This document shows positions 17,090 to 26,368 of a stretch of 62,340 nt of DNA, in pieces. The DNA is taken from assembly GCA_903901915.1 (NCBI GenBank), contig CAIUSV010000028.1:1-62340 (forward strand), written 5' to 3'. A program made the translations under genes and the position numbers. Numbering within the stretch: the first letter of the stretch is position 1; every line of letters starts with the position of its first letter. The notes under the pieces are model-generated. The model did not search any database, was not told where the DNA came from, and was given only the letters and a program-made list of their open reading frames with translations. The DNA comes from an uncultured Rhodospirillaceae bacterium. GTDB taxonomy: Bacteria > Pseudomonadota > Alphaproteobacteria > Rhodospirillales > Magnetospirillaceae.

Positions 17090-17701
17090 ATGGCAACCAT
17101 CGCCGTGCCCGAGAGCCTGACCTTCTATTCCGTGCCTGCCCACCAAGCGGCACTGGACCGCATCCGCGAGGCTGATGGCCTGCCGCGCGGTCTGATCCTT
17201 GACGAGGCCCGGCTATTCCACCTCGCCCGCCTCACCGACCTCAAGGTGCGCACCGACTACTGGAGCCTGCTGCATGATCTGTGGCGGGCGGTCTGGCATG
17301 ACCTGACCGATGGCCTCGACCCGGTGCCGTTCGGTGATACCCTGTGGGACGATGGCGCGGGCGAAATCGGCTTGGCCTGGGCCGAACACCTTCTCGGTGC
17401 CAGCCACCGGCTCGGCCCCGACAAGACGCTGTGGACCGCCGTCAGCCTTCATCCTTCAGGCCGGTCGCTGCGACTGATGTTGTCGGTGGATCGGGCGCAT
17501 GGCGAGAGCGATCCCGACTGGCTGGACTTCCCGCCGCCCGAGGGTTGGACGCTGGTCGATGATGATGGCGAAGACTACGCCCCGTTCTGGCGGGCCGAGG
17601 TGCCCGCCGCCACCGAATTGGACGGCCGCATCGTCACCGACGCCGCCGAAGCCCTGGCCAGTGATGCCGTCGCCCCCGTCTATTCCATGGTCCAAGTGTG
17701 A
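17090..17701 (+). CDS. Hypothetical protein, second gene of the 16218 operon
   Basis: This is a 203-aa acidic protein with many Asp/Trp pairs (DYWSLLHDLWRAVWHDLTDG, WLDFPPPEGWTLVDDDGEDY). There is no signal peptide and I recognise no domain. It starts 2 bp after the nuclease-like gene's stop, so it may be that protein's partner or inhibitor; this is inference from position. Confidence 0.6.
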   Translation: MATIAVPESLTFYSVPAHQAALDRIREADGLPRGLILDEARLFHLARLTDLKVRTDYWSLLHDLWRAVWHDLTDGLDPVPFGDTLWDDGAGEIGLAWAEHLLGASHRLGPDKTLWTAVSLHPSGRSLRLMLSVDRAHGESDPDWLDFPPPEGWTLVDDDGEDYAPFWRAEVPAATELDGRIVTDAAEALASDAVAPVYSMVQV

Positions 17702-17709
17702 GGTTCGCA

Positions 17710-18285
17710 ATGCGCCGTCTGTCCGTTCTGGTGTCTCTTGCCGTCTTGCTCCCGTCACTGGCACTTGCGCAAGGTGCTCCCGTGGTCACCTCGCGCCAGC
17801 CCGGCACGGTGAAGGGCACGGTCGAATACGCGCGGGGACAGTTCTTTCTCAAATCGGGCCGGGAAACCGTCTGCATCATGGGCAGCGACGACGATCCGGC
17901 GGTGGAGGGCTATTTGGAGGCCATGGCCGGCCGGGAAATCTCGCTCTCCGGCCCGGTGGTGGTCTTCTCCACCGGCAACCGCTGCATCGTCGCCGAACGG
18001 TCGGCATTGCCCGCCCCCGCAGCGGCCAGCACCGGGGCCACCCTGCCGGGCTGCACCAGTCCGGTGGCGCTGCAAACCATGGAAGGCGCCATCAAGAATA
18101 TGGGGCTGAAGGTACAGAAGATATCCTCGCCGCAGGCCATCAGCGATGCCCGCGAGGTCGATCCTGACGTGCGGTTCTGCCGGGCCAACGCCCTGACCGA
18201 CCGAGGCCTGTTCAATGCCTTCTACGACATTCATTGGAAGGCCCGGGCGACGGGGGCGTGGTATGTGGAGGTGACCCTGCGATGA
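17710..18285 (+). CDS. Exported hypothetical protein, third gene of the 16218 operon
   Basis: This 191-aa protein starts with a Sec signal peptide (MRRLSVLVSLAVLLPSLALA, cleavage near ALA-QG). The mature part contains four Cys (ETVCIMG, GNRCIVA, LPGCTSP, VRFCRAN) that could form periplasmic disulfides. No family recognised. GAGG lies 6 bp before the chosen ATG; a GTG at 17698 overlapping the previous stop is an alternative start. Its stop overlaps the next gene by ATGA. Confidence 0.6.
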   Translation: MRRLSVLVSLAVLLPSLALAQGAPVVTSRQPGTVKGTVEYARGQFFLKSGRETVCIMGSDDDPAVEGYLEAMAGREISLSGPVVVFSTGNRCIVAERSALPAPAAASTGATLPGCTSPVALQTMEGAIKNMGLKVQKISSPQAISDAREVDPDVRFCRANALTDRGLFNAFYDIHWKARATGAWYVEVTLR

Positions 18286-19421
18286 TGATAAACCGTTTGT
18301 TGTGGCGGCTTGCCGTCGCAAGTCTCCTGACCCTCGCTGCTCCCCCCGCCCATGCGGTGGAAAGCAGTTTCGGCCCCGCCTACGATGCCTATCCCCTCCT
18401 GGGGGCGGGCGCGGCCAAGGGCGCGGTGATCTATAACCACGGCAAGGCCCATCTGGCCGACCCCAATACCACCATTCCCACCTATGTGGACCGGGTGCGC
18501 CGTGCTGGGTGGGATGTGTTCGCTCTGGTGCGGCCCTATGGCGAGGACAATGTTTATGATTCCACCCAGGCCCTGATCCGGGCCGCCAAGCAGTTGAAGG
18601 CCAAGGGCTACGGCAAGGTCGCAACGCTGGGCCAGAGCTATGGCGGCTGGATCAGCATCGCAGCAGCGGCCGAGGAGGATTCGCTGTTCCATGCGGTGGT
18701 GGTCACCGCGCCCGCCGCCTATGGCAGTTCCGAGCAGGCGGCCCTGACGCGCATCGGCGCCAACGACTGGCACCGCAATGCCGAGATCGTCTCCATCGCC
18801 AAGGGGATCAAATCGACGCCGGTCATGGCCTTCTTCTTCGCCAAGGACGATTACGATCCCGGCGGACGCGGCCCGGCGTTGAGAGATGCCTTGGCGCAGC
18901 GGCCTTTCCGCCATGCGGTCATCGACCAACCGGACGGGCTGAAGGGCCACGCCGCTGCCCGAGGCCAAGCCTTCGCCGCCCGCTTCGGATCGTGCGTCGC
19001 TGATTTCCTGGACTCGGCTCAGGCGGCCGGTGCTTTCGCCTGCCCGGACAAGCCCGCCGTCACCACCATCGCCCTGCCGGTCGAGGCCAAGCCGCTGGCT
19101 TCGGCACCGGGCGCGTTCGCCCCGCTTCTCGGCACATGGTCCGGCCTGTATCCCAATGGCCGCGAACTGCTGTTCGCCGTCGAGGCGATCAATGGCGATG
19201 CCGTCACCGCCATCTATGCCTGGGGCGGCAGGACGGACAAGGCTGGCGACACCGGCGGCTGGGAGCGGATCACCGGGCGCGTCGTGGACGGCAAGCTGCA
19301 CTTCGAGAACAGCAAGCGGGTGCTGCTGTTCAGCGCCCTTCCCGATGGGCAGATGGAGGCGGTGTGGGCCAAGCCAGATGGCTCCAATCCCCTGAAGGCC
19401 AGCCTCCAAAGGCTTCCGTGA
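18282..19421 (+). CDS. Exported alpha/beta hydrolase with C-terminal extension
   Basis: This 379-aa protein has a signal peptide ending APPAHA-VE. An alpha/beta-hydrolase domain follows (AVIYNHGKAHL oxyanion region, nucleophile elbow GQSYGGW, and a His in LKGHAAARGQ that could complete the triad). The last 100 residues form a separate beta-rich domain (LLGTWSGLYPNGRELLFAVE, then GGWERITGRVV). An esterase or lipase activity in the periplasm is plausible but the substrate is unknown. The start overlaps the previous stop (ATGA) and the end shares one base with the next start. Confidence 0.75.
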   Translation: MMINRLLWRLAVASLLTLAAPPAHAVESSFGPAYDAYPLLGAGAAKGAVIYNHGKAHLADPNTTIPTYVDRVRRAGWDVFALVRPYGEDNVYDSTQALIRAAKQLKAKGYGKVATLGQSYGGWISIAAAAEEDSLFHAVVVTAPAAYGSSEQAALTRIGANDWHRNAEIVSIAKGIKSTPVMAFFFAKDDYDPGGRGPALRDALAQRPFRHAVIDQPDGLKGHAAARGQAFAARFGSCVADFLDSAQAAGAFACPDKPAVTTIALPVEAKPLASAPGAFAPLLGTWSGLYPNGRELLFAVEAINGDAVTAIYAWGGRTDKAGDTGGWERITGRVVDGKLHFENSKRVLLFSALPDGQMEAVWAKPDGSNPLKASLQRLP

Positions 19422-20227
19422 TGGGGCAGGCCCGGTGGACGGCGCTGCTTCTGGCGTTGGCGCTCTGGGTATCGCCGGGCCTTGCCGCCGACCCAGCCGC
19501 CGTGCTGCCGGATCAGGCCATCACTATCCCGGTACGGGGCGAAGTCACCGAGAGCTTCTACCTCTCGATTCCGGCCACGCCGCCCAAGGCCATCCTGATC
19601 CTGTTCCCCGGTGGCGGCGGCGCCATCGAGGTGCGCGAGCCAGTGCCGTCTGCCGAGAAAGCCGGGAACTTCCTGACCCGCTCGCGGCGTCTGCTGGCCG
19701 GGCGCGGTTTCGTGGTCGCCACTCTGGACGCCCCCTCGGATTCCGATGAGGGCATGGGCGAGGACTTCCGTGTTTCCGCCACCCATGCCGAGGATGTGCG
19801 GGCCGTGGCGGCTTGGATGAAGGCCCGCTATCCCGTCCCGGTGTGGCTGGTCGGCACCAGCCGAGGCACATTGTCGGCGGCCAACGGTGCGCTGCGGCTG
19901 GGAACCGACATCGACGGCTTGGCGCTGACGTCCTCGGTCACCCGTGCCAGCAGGCAGGGGCCGCATTCGCTGATGATGATGGACCTCAGCACCATTACCC
20001 GCCCCACCCTGGTGGTCAGCCACCGGGCCGATGGATGCAGCCGCTCCCCGGCTATCGACGGCCCCCGCCTCGCCGACAAGATCGGCGCCAGCCGCAAGGC
20101 GTTCGTCGAATTGAAGGGCGGGGCGGAGCCTCAGTCCCCACCCTGCGAGGGACGGTCGCATCATGGATTCATCGGCCAGGAGGAAGAGGCGGCGGGGGTG
20201 ATCGCGAGGTTCGTCGCCGGGGAGTGA
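19421..20227 (+). CDS. Exported alpha/beta hydrolase, last gene of the operon
   Basis: This 268-aa protein has a signal peptide (LLLALALWVSPGLAAD). Hydrolase motifs are ILILFPGGGGAIEV (oxyanion loop), GTSRGTLSAANG (nucleophile elbow), and a late His in GRSHHGF. Its beta-alpha pattern resembles the preceding hydrolase weakly, so they may be distant paralogues. Two exported hydrolases in one operon with a nuclease-like protein is unusual. The start ATG shares its A with the previous TGA. Confidence 0.75.
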   Translation: MGQARWTALLLALALWVSPGLAADPAAVLPDQAITIPVRGEVTESFYLSIPATPPKAILILFPGGGGAIEVREPVPSAEKAGNFLTRSRRLLAGRGFVVATLDAPSDSDEGMGEDFRVSATHAEDVRAVAAWMKARYPVPVWLVGTSRGTLSAANGALRLGTDIDGLALTSSVTRASRQGPHSLMMMDLSTITRPTLVVSHRADGCSRSPAIDGPRLADKIGASRKAFVELKGGAEPQSPPCEGRSHHGFIGQEEEAAGVIARFVAGE

Positions 20228-20309
20228 TCCGCCCCAAGGCAACTCAGTGCAAAACACGTCTTTTGCCACGGGGAAGTCAAAGACAGCCCTTGTTTTAGAC
20301 CTTCGGCTT

Positions 20310-22175
20310 TTAGACCTTCGGCAGGTTTACGTAGTCAACACCAATACGAGAAAGATGCTGTCCAATGACCTGGAGGAACCGGCTTGCATACTGCTCCCGC
20401 ATTTGACCTATAACCTCGAAATCGACCTCCATCATGGTCCGATGCTCCACAGGTTCCGTAGATACCGGACGCCCTAAGCGGAACGCCTTAAATCGGGGGT
20501 AGGTCAGGGCATGATCTAAGTCGACCTTTCCAGCGTTGGCGGGGAAGAGGAATTCATACGACGGCTGTGCAGCTCCGCCTCGAAACAAAGAAAATACATG
20601 ACGACCATCTGCATTTTCTACAAACGCAGTATATCCATCCGTCGCCTTCTCAAATGCCCTCTTATGAGCTTTTTTATGCTCCTTAACTTCACCATCAATT
20701 CTCTCAAGTCTAACGATCACGAATGCCCGCACCGGGAAGAGCTCTTTTGCCCATATTTGATTGTTGGACGGCTCCCGGTCCTCCATGTCACAGGCTGGTG
20801 AAAGGCATATCCAATAATCTTCGCCGCCCAAAGTCCGGACAATTGACCCAGTAGTGATGTGTCCGCGCTTGAATTTTTCCGTATTTAAAAAACAATTCAG
20901 CTTGAAAATTGTGTCGATCGGTTCTGGTATTACGCCCACACCAGCGATGCGCGACGCCAGATCAAACGTTGTCCGATCATCAACGGCGGCTCTCGGCCAA
21001 TCTTCCCCTTGCAGCTCTTGCCGCAACAATCGCGCTGCGTCACTGGAAATCATTCCATTAGCAGAAATTTTTCTGCGAATATTTTCTATCAACTTATCAA
21101 CTATAGATTCGATCCCAGGTATGAAGAGCGCCCCATCATCTGTTGGCGGAACTCCGCCGATACGCTGAAGAAGGTAATAGAATAGGCCGACTTGAATTTC
21201 AGGATTTAGCAGGTGCATTTCGTCAGTAGCCAGAGGCTCTAGTTCCAATATATTTTGAATTTCGGATATGACAATTTGGAGAAGATTTGGCCTCCAATCT
21301 TTCAGGGCTGAGTCCAGGTATCCGATGATGTCGTCATTATCGACAGGTTTCCCATCTGTTCCGAGCTTCGTCTTCCCCATAATGGCAATAAAGCAATTTC
21401 CCGCCTGAAGCCATTTTGGCTTGTCCGCCTCGCATCGTCCGTTTAGGGTTCTGGGGGTGGTTCCGCATGTGGAGGTCTTATCCGCAAGTCGCTCGCGGAC
21501 AGCGAGGTGAATCAATGCTTCAATAAGAGCAGTATGTTCGCTCGTGTCGATATTTAAAGAAGTCAGCTCCGCTGCAATGACAGCTTGCTCCTCCCCCAAT
21601 CCTTTTAATCCATCAACAAGATAGCGTTTAACCAATTCCGTACTGATTTCTGGGAGAGTGATTCCATTGTCTGCCAAGCGTTCCCAGGTATTTTGTGGGT
21701 CTCCGCTCAGCAGTTTGTCCGGCGATTTCCAGCCGCCCTTGAGACTGAAGGCAACGTCAAGCCAGACCTGATCAAGCCTTGGATCATTCGTGTACAGCAC
21801 CACTGTATTAAAGTGGCTTGTTTCCGCCAACCTCAGAATTAGCCCTACGGACTTCCGGTTGTCATCGAATGATCCATCAAGGTTATAGTCAAGAATTACA
21901 AGATCACTCTTCCGAATGCGCTCAACCCCATTTATTGTCTCTATGTCTGTAATTTCATTCTCGATATCGCACGGCATGTCGTGCTGACGAAACATATCGT
22001 AAAGCCGCAGCGCTCGTGGTTGCTCCTTAAACTTCTCACGCACAGCCGCGAGATCACCGGCCCCGGCTAGATTGGAGAATGTCGGAAACTGGTCGTCGAT
22101 CATGAGGACGGTCCTGAGCGCCGTCTTACGGAAGGTATGAACGACCTTATCTTCGTAGCTGAGCGCCTCAAGCAT
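20310..22175 (-). CDS. Receiver-domain protein of the MORC/HK restriction locus
   Basis: This is a 621-aa protein. Residues 20-135 form a receiver domain with the acidic pair (LMIDDQF, D27/D28), phosphoacceptor Asp96 (LVILDYNLDG) and the switch Thr129 (VVLYTND). The remaining 480 residues are not a known DNA-binding output. They include WICLSPACDMEDRE, a Cys-containing motif I recognise only as recurrent in uncharacterised proteins. The start overlaps the end of the GHKL/kinase gene by 8 bp, so the receiver is almost certainly the target of that kinase. Codon use is AT-richer than the island average. Confidence 0.75.
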   Translation of the reverse strand: MLEALSYEDKVVHTFRKTALRTVLMIDDQFPTFSNLAGAGDLAAVREKFKEQPRALRLYDMFRQHDMPCDIENEITDIETINGVERIRKSDLVILDYNLDGSFDDNRKSVGLILRLAETSHFNTVVLYTNDPRLDQVWLDVAFSLKGGWKSPDKLLSGDPQNTWERLADNGITLPEISTELVKRYLVDGLKGLGEEQAVIAAELTSLNIDTSEHTALIEALIHLAVRERLADKTSTCGTTPRTLNGRCEADKPKWLQAGNCFIAIMGKTKLGTDGKPVDNDDIIGYLDSALKDWRPNLLQIVISEIQNILELEPLATDEMHLLNPEIQVGLFYYLLQRIGGVPPTDDGALFIPGIESIVDKLIENIRRKISANGMISSDAARLLRQELQGEDWPRAAVDDRTTFDLASRIAGVGVIPEPIDTIFKLNCFLNTEKFKRGHITTGSIVRTLGGEDYWICLSPACDMEDREPSNNQIWAKELFPVRAFVIVRLERIDGEVKEHKKAHKRAFEKATDGYTAFVENADGRHVFSLFRGGAAQPSYEFLFPANAGKVDLDHALTYPRFKAFRLGRPVSTEPVEHRTMMEVDFEVIGQMREQYASRFLQVIGQHLSRIGVDYVNLPKV

Positions 22176-25083
22176 CCCTGGTCAGCCCCTTGAATTCGAT
22201 GACAAAATTTGCGCCCGGCAGGACTTTTGGATCACCCTCACCTGCATAACGGACCGCATGGTGAGCAATCCCCAAGTTTGCCTTGCACAGGTACAGTCCA
22301 ACGCCACGCCCGCCTGCCCGTCGCGTAAAGAAAAGTTCAAAAAGACGTCCGATATCGTCCGGGTCAACTCCTCGACCGCTATCGGAAACGATCACTTTGC
22401 CTTCAACTAGGTCCAGAATAATTCGTCTTTCGACAGCTTGTGTTACCCAATACACCGCATTATTCACAAGATTGATAAACACCGGATATATGCGGGATGG
22501 CAGGTCCACAATGCGGAGTGACCGAAAGGCGGGAGTCGCCTCGAAGGAGATGCGATTGTCCCGAAGTATCCGCTGGAAGAACTCGCTGACGTAATCAGCA
22601 ATTGCAGCCCCTTCAATCTTTTCTCTGGCCCGATATCCAGCCACCTTAAGCGGCGACAGAAATCGCAATTTCTCTGTTAGCGCGTGATGAGCCTCAAAGG
22701 CAAGCTTGAAAGCTGAGGACTGCCGGATTGCCTCCGGCAGTCTCATCAGATTTCTCCGAACCTCCGCGTCAAGCGCTTCCAGTTCGTGGCCGACAATTTC
22801 GACGGTTATTCCAACCTGGGCAACAGCATTGAGATCCCGGATCTTATCCTCTAGATCGCTCTTGTCGTCTTCGGTAACCGACAAGGCGCTATCGAGATCA
22901 ATCCCTTCTGCAAGCTGATCTAACGCTCTGATGATTGGTGTGTACTTGGCGGAGAACTCTTCCTCGAGTTCCTGTCTGTGAATTTCGATCAAATTAAGGA
23001 AGCGAACCAAGCTCTGAGCATCAATTTCATCTTCAAGAAGGGGGTGGCAGAGCTTATAGAATGCGCCTCGGTCTTCCCCGGCATTATCGCGCCAGGTGCT
23101 GCGAAGCCCATCCATGCGTGCCTCAATAGCCTTAAGATAATTCTCAACCTTGGCGCTCAATATCGATTGATGACTGCTGAAACTGCGTTTTGCGGCCTCC
23201 TGCGGTTCAATGCTGCCGACCGAAGCCTGAATTTCCGCAGTCGCCTTGGCGAGGTTTTCAAGACCGGCGGTCAATTCCCGATAGCCGTCACGGTATTCAC
23301 GGTATTTGTCCTCCAACTCTCCGAGTTTTGCTGGAGCAGGAGGTGGCCTCAGATCGTCCTTTTTAAGCGCCAGATTCTGGAACCGAGCGGCGAGGACAGT
23401 CGCTCGTCCACGGTCTCGGCTGCGCTTCACCTCATCCGCCTCTGCCGAAAGTGCGGCAACGTCGGCCAGGGTGCTTTGAAGTTCAGGCAGTTGTTCCTTC
23501 AGGAATACCCTAACATTGCGCCGCCGCCTAGTTTTCGCCTTGGCGGCAGCCTCTCTCGCAGCCTCATTTGCTTTCTGAATTTCTGGCAACATCTCCTTGC
23601 GAAAGTCGGAGTCGCTACCAAAATATCGATAGGCAAAATCGACAAGAACGCCTTTGACCAGAATTTTTAACTCTCGAAATGCTCTATTATCGACGAGCCC
23701 TTCGCGTCCAGCTTTGTCCCGAAGATTAGGGTTTTCTGTTCGAGTAAACGCGACACGACCAAAGCTGCGGCGATGCGCCCAAAAATATCGCCCCGCATGC
23801 TTCCCTCGACGTTCCTCGATCTCGAATGCGTCCGAGTCGGTGCGGCCATATGGCATCACTCGCAGGCCATCTCTATATACGGAAACGCCGCCGTATTTAT
23901 CGACCTGCGAAGTAAGTACTGAAAATTGCTGCTCGGTATGGGTCGTATTGGCGAGTTCTCTTTCGTATGTGCCGATGCAGAATGAAAAACGTCCAAGCCG
24001 GTCTCTACCCGTTTTTGGCGGGGGCCGTCTCGGCACATACTCTTTGATGCCGATATCGCGACCCAACACCACCACACGCCCTCGGAAAACGCCGTTTTCA
24101 TCGAATGAGCCGGTGACGTAATTCTCCAGTTCCTTCAACTCTTCGTAACCAAAGACATCGGACGCACGGAGCACACAATCAACGTGCTCCCCGCGGTGGA
24201 GCAACACTTCGTAATCGAAAAGCAACCGACTCTCACTATACGGATCAGTGAAGCCGACTAGAGTCTGCCGCAATCGATCCTTTACAACACCGGCCTCTTC
24301 ATCATCGGAATCCGGACGAACCCACAAGGCGAGTTCATGATGAATTCCAAGCATGAAGAGGGCCGTGCCATGTGCTTCGAGACCCAAGAAGGCGGGCCAT
24401 TCCTCAAGATGGCGCCGCGATAGCGGCATGCTCCGCCATGCTTCCGTGATCTGAGATGCCGTACTTTTTGCCGTCTCTGTACGAATTTCGTATTGGGTGA
24501 ATTTTTCCCAGCCGCGCAAAAGGCGTTCGCCGCGTTCATTCCCCGGTTCACCGAGATTGGTGAGGAGTACCTCGGCCATGTGGGGAAGGAGAGCTAGAAT
24601 CTGCTCGGCGGATTCGAATTCCTCCACGGGGAGGCGAATATCCTCCAGCGTAATGAAGGGATTTTCAAAGAGCCGCCAGTCAACCATGACGGCCGCGAAT
24701 GGCTTAGCCGGCTTCTTTGATATGACGATGGTCGCCGGCGACAGAAAGGCCGCCGATAGTCGCCCAATTCCTTTTTCTCCCTGCCGTTCGCGAGGGCCGA
24801 GGCCAAACGTATCGGGCGGTGCCCGGTCGAGATCCTCGATCTTCGACTCTGTTCCAATGACTAGCCAGCGTTCGATGAAATCCGTCCGATCCATGCCGCA
24901 GCCATCATCGAAGATCGCGGCAACTTCCGGCTCACCATCGAAAATCTGAAGGGATACGCTGGTGGCATAGGCATCGTAGGCATTCTTCCACAGCTCGCTG
25001 ATGGCGGTCGGGCTATCCGCAATCTGTCCCCTGCCGAGATGATCGATGGTCCGAGCACGGGTCTGGAACGAGACTTCCGTCAA
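22168..25083 (-). CDS. Dual GHKL ATPase: MORC/Hsp90-like N-terminus plus histidine-kinase C-terminus
   Basis: This is a 971-aa protein. Residues 1-170 form a GHKL ATPase of MutL/MORC/Hsp90 type: Glu30 and Asn34 in ISELWKNAYDAYA, DDGCGMD at 59-65 and GEKGIGRLS at 102-110. About 490-640 is coiled coil. From about 745 a histidine-kinase core follows: VEIVGHELEAL with His766 as the probable phosphoacceptor, N-box FINLVNNAVYW near 870, DSGRGVDPDD near 901, and GGRGVGLYLCK near 925. The start is TTG at 25083 inside the methyltransferase stop (TTGA), and the 3' end overlaps the receiver gene by 8 bp. It probably senses DNA state and signals to the receiver; the exact role is inference. Confidence 0.8.
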   Translation of the reverse strand: MTEVSFQTRARTIDHLGRGQIADSPTAISELWKNAYDAYATSVSLQIFDGEPEVAAIFDDGCGMDRTDFIERWLVIGTESKIEDLDRAPPDTFGLGPRERQGEKGIGRLSAAFLSPATIVISKKPAKPFAAVMVDWRLFENPFITLEDIRLPVEEFESAEQILALLPHMAEVLLTNLGEPGNERGERLLRGWEKFTQYEIRTETAKSTASQITEAWRSMPLSRRHLEEWPAFLGLEAHGTALFMLGIHHELALWVRPDSDDEEAGVVKDRLRQTLVGFTDPYSESRLLFDYEVLLHRGEHVDCVLRASDVFGYEELKELENYVTGSFDENGVFRGRVVVLGRDIGIKEYVPRRPPPKTGRDRLGRFSFCIGTYERELANTTHTEQQFSVLTSQVDKYGGVSVYRDGLRVMPYGRTDSDAFEIEERRGKHAGRYFWAHRRSFGRVAFTRTENPNLRDKAGREGLVDNRAFRELKILVKGVLVDFAYRYFGSDSDFRKEMLPEIQKANEAAREAAAKAKTRRRRNVRVFLKEQLPELQSTLADVAALSAEADEVKRSRDRGRATVLAARFQNLALKKDDLRPPPAPAKLGELEDKYREYRDGYRELTAGLENLAKATAEIQASVGSIEPQEAAKRSFSSHQSILSAKVENYLKAIEARMDGLRSTWRDNAGEDRGAFYKLCHPLLEDEIDAQSLVRFLNLIEIHRQELEEEFSAKYTPIIRALDQLAEGIDLDSALSVTEDDKSDLEDKIRDLNAVAQVGITVEIVGHELEALDAEVRRNLMRLPEAIRQSSAFKLAFEAHHALTEKLRFLSPLKVAGYRAREKIEGAAIADYVSEFFQRILRDNRISFEATPAFRSLRIVDLPSRIYPVFINLVNNAVYWVTQAVERRIILDLVEGKVIVSDSGRGVDPDDIGRLFELFFTRRAGGRGVGLYLCKANLGIAHHAVRYAGEGDPKVLPGANFVIEFKGLTRDA

Positions 25084-26285
25084 ATGCCAGTCTCCTTCTC
25101 CGCGACCATGAGCGATAGAGTATCAACGACCGGCTCAAGGAGTGCCTTCGCCATCTGAACTGGTACGGCATTGCCCACTTGGCATCCTCCCGCCATCAAG
25201 CCGCCAGCGAAGACAAACCAGTCAGGAAATGTCTGGAATCGTGCTGCCTGCCGGAGAGTAATTCCATGAGGGTGAATGGGGTGAACGAAGCGGCCTTTCG
25301 ACGGATTAACACAGGCCGTCGTCATGGTCGGCCCCGGTTCGGCAGGATCAATGCGCCCGTATACGTCCGAATGCCCGTCATGGCCTTTATGGCACGGAAG
25401 AACATGGCCGGATTCAGATCGAGACCCCCCATTGATTGGCGTATCCATGAAGCGCTTCACCAGATCAGGGCCATGGCTCATATGAATGTCGTTAGGGTCG
25501 TCTTGGGGAGGCGGTGCTTGGAAAACGGTCGATGCCGTTTCCCATGGCGATCCAACTTCGGTTCCAGCCTCCAACTCAGCCCGTGACCAATGGGTCTTGA
25601 TCGGAGGCCAAGCACAATCAAGCTTACGCCGCGCATCCCTCCCAAATAAAAAGACCCGCTTTCTATTCTGCGGGACACCGTAACTCCGAGCATTTAGAAC
25701 GAACGGAGCAGGCAGATCGTATTCCGCTTCAGAGGCCAGTTGTCGGAATTTATCGACATATGCCTTGTGCCGAGGCCACAGCATGCCAGGAACATTCTCA
25801 ACAATGAAGAATGCGGGCCGCAGCGCACGAACGAACTCGAAATAGCGCAACAGCAATTTGTTCCTGGGGTCATCGACCCCGGCATCATTCAATCTATGAG
25901 CCGAGAACCCTTGGCAGGGCGGGCCGCCGAGAAGGACATGGCATTCCCCCTCCCTCAGCCCGACATCGTCCATAAGCTGTTTTGGCTCAAGTTCGAGAAT
26001 ATCACGGGAAAATAGGCGGGTGTTGGACAGGCCGCTATGAACAAGGTTCCATTCGTAGGTAGTGCATGCATGGACGTCCTTCTCGACGGCGGCAACAATT
26101 TCAATCCCGGCAAGACGGGCACCTAGAGAGAACCCGCCAGCACCGGCAAAAAGATCAATCCCTTTCAGCCGTGACTCGCTTCCCGGCCAATTAATCTCAG
26201 GCGGAGGCTGCTGCCATGGACGATTTTCCGGGGCTGTCGCAAATTTACCCGCTATCTGTTTGTCGATCTCTCCCAGGAAGGTCAT
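25080..26285 (-). CDS. DNA (cytosine-5) methyltransferase
   Basis: This is a 401-aa enzyme. m5C motifs in order: I (GIDLFAGAGGFSLG), IV (GGPPCQGFS, catalytic Cys124), VI (FFIVENVPG), VIII (PQNRKRVFLFG) and X (VGNAVPVQMAKAL). It methylates cytosine C5 in an unknown target; Vsr next door suggests a Dcm-like site where deamination must be repaired. The ATG at 26285 follows AGGTGGGGTG; a GTG one codon upstream is possible. It is first in a coupled three-gene operon with the GHKL/kinase and receiver genes. Confidence 0.93.
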   Translation of the reverse strand: MTFLGEIDKQIAGKFATAPENRPWQQPPPEINWPGSESRLKGIDLFAGAGGFSLGARLAGIEIVAAVEKDVHACTTYEWNLVHSGLSNTRLFSRDILELEPKQLMDDVGLREGECHVLLGGPPCQGFSAHRLNDAGVDDPRNKLLLRYFEFVRALRPAFFIVENVPGMLWPRHKAYVDKFRQLASEAEYDLPAPFVLNARSYGVPQNRKRVFLFGRDARRKLDCAWPPIKTHWSRAELEAGTEVGSPWETASTVFQAPPPQDDPNDIHMSHGPDLVKRFMDTPINGGSRSESGHVLPCHKGHDGHSDVYGRIDPAEPGPTMTTACVNPSKGRFVHPIHPHGITLRQAARFQTFPDWFVFAGGLMAGGCQVGNAVPVQMAKALLEPVVDTLSLMVAEKETGI

Positions 26286-26368
26286 CACCCCACCTGCATC
26301 GCAATCTGGGGGACAATAAAAAGCCCACCGACTTCACATCCTGCGAAGGAAGAGCGAAAATCCTGCAC

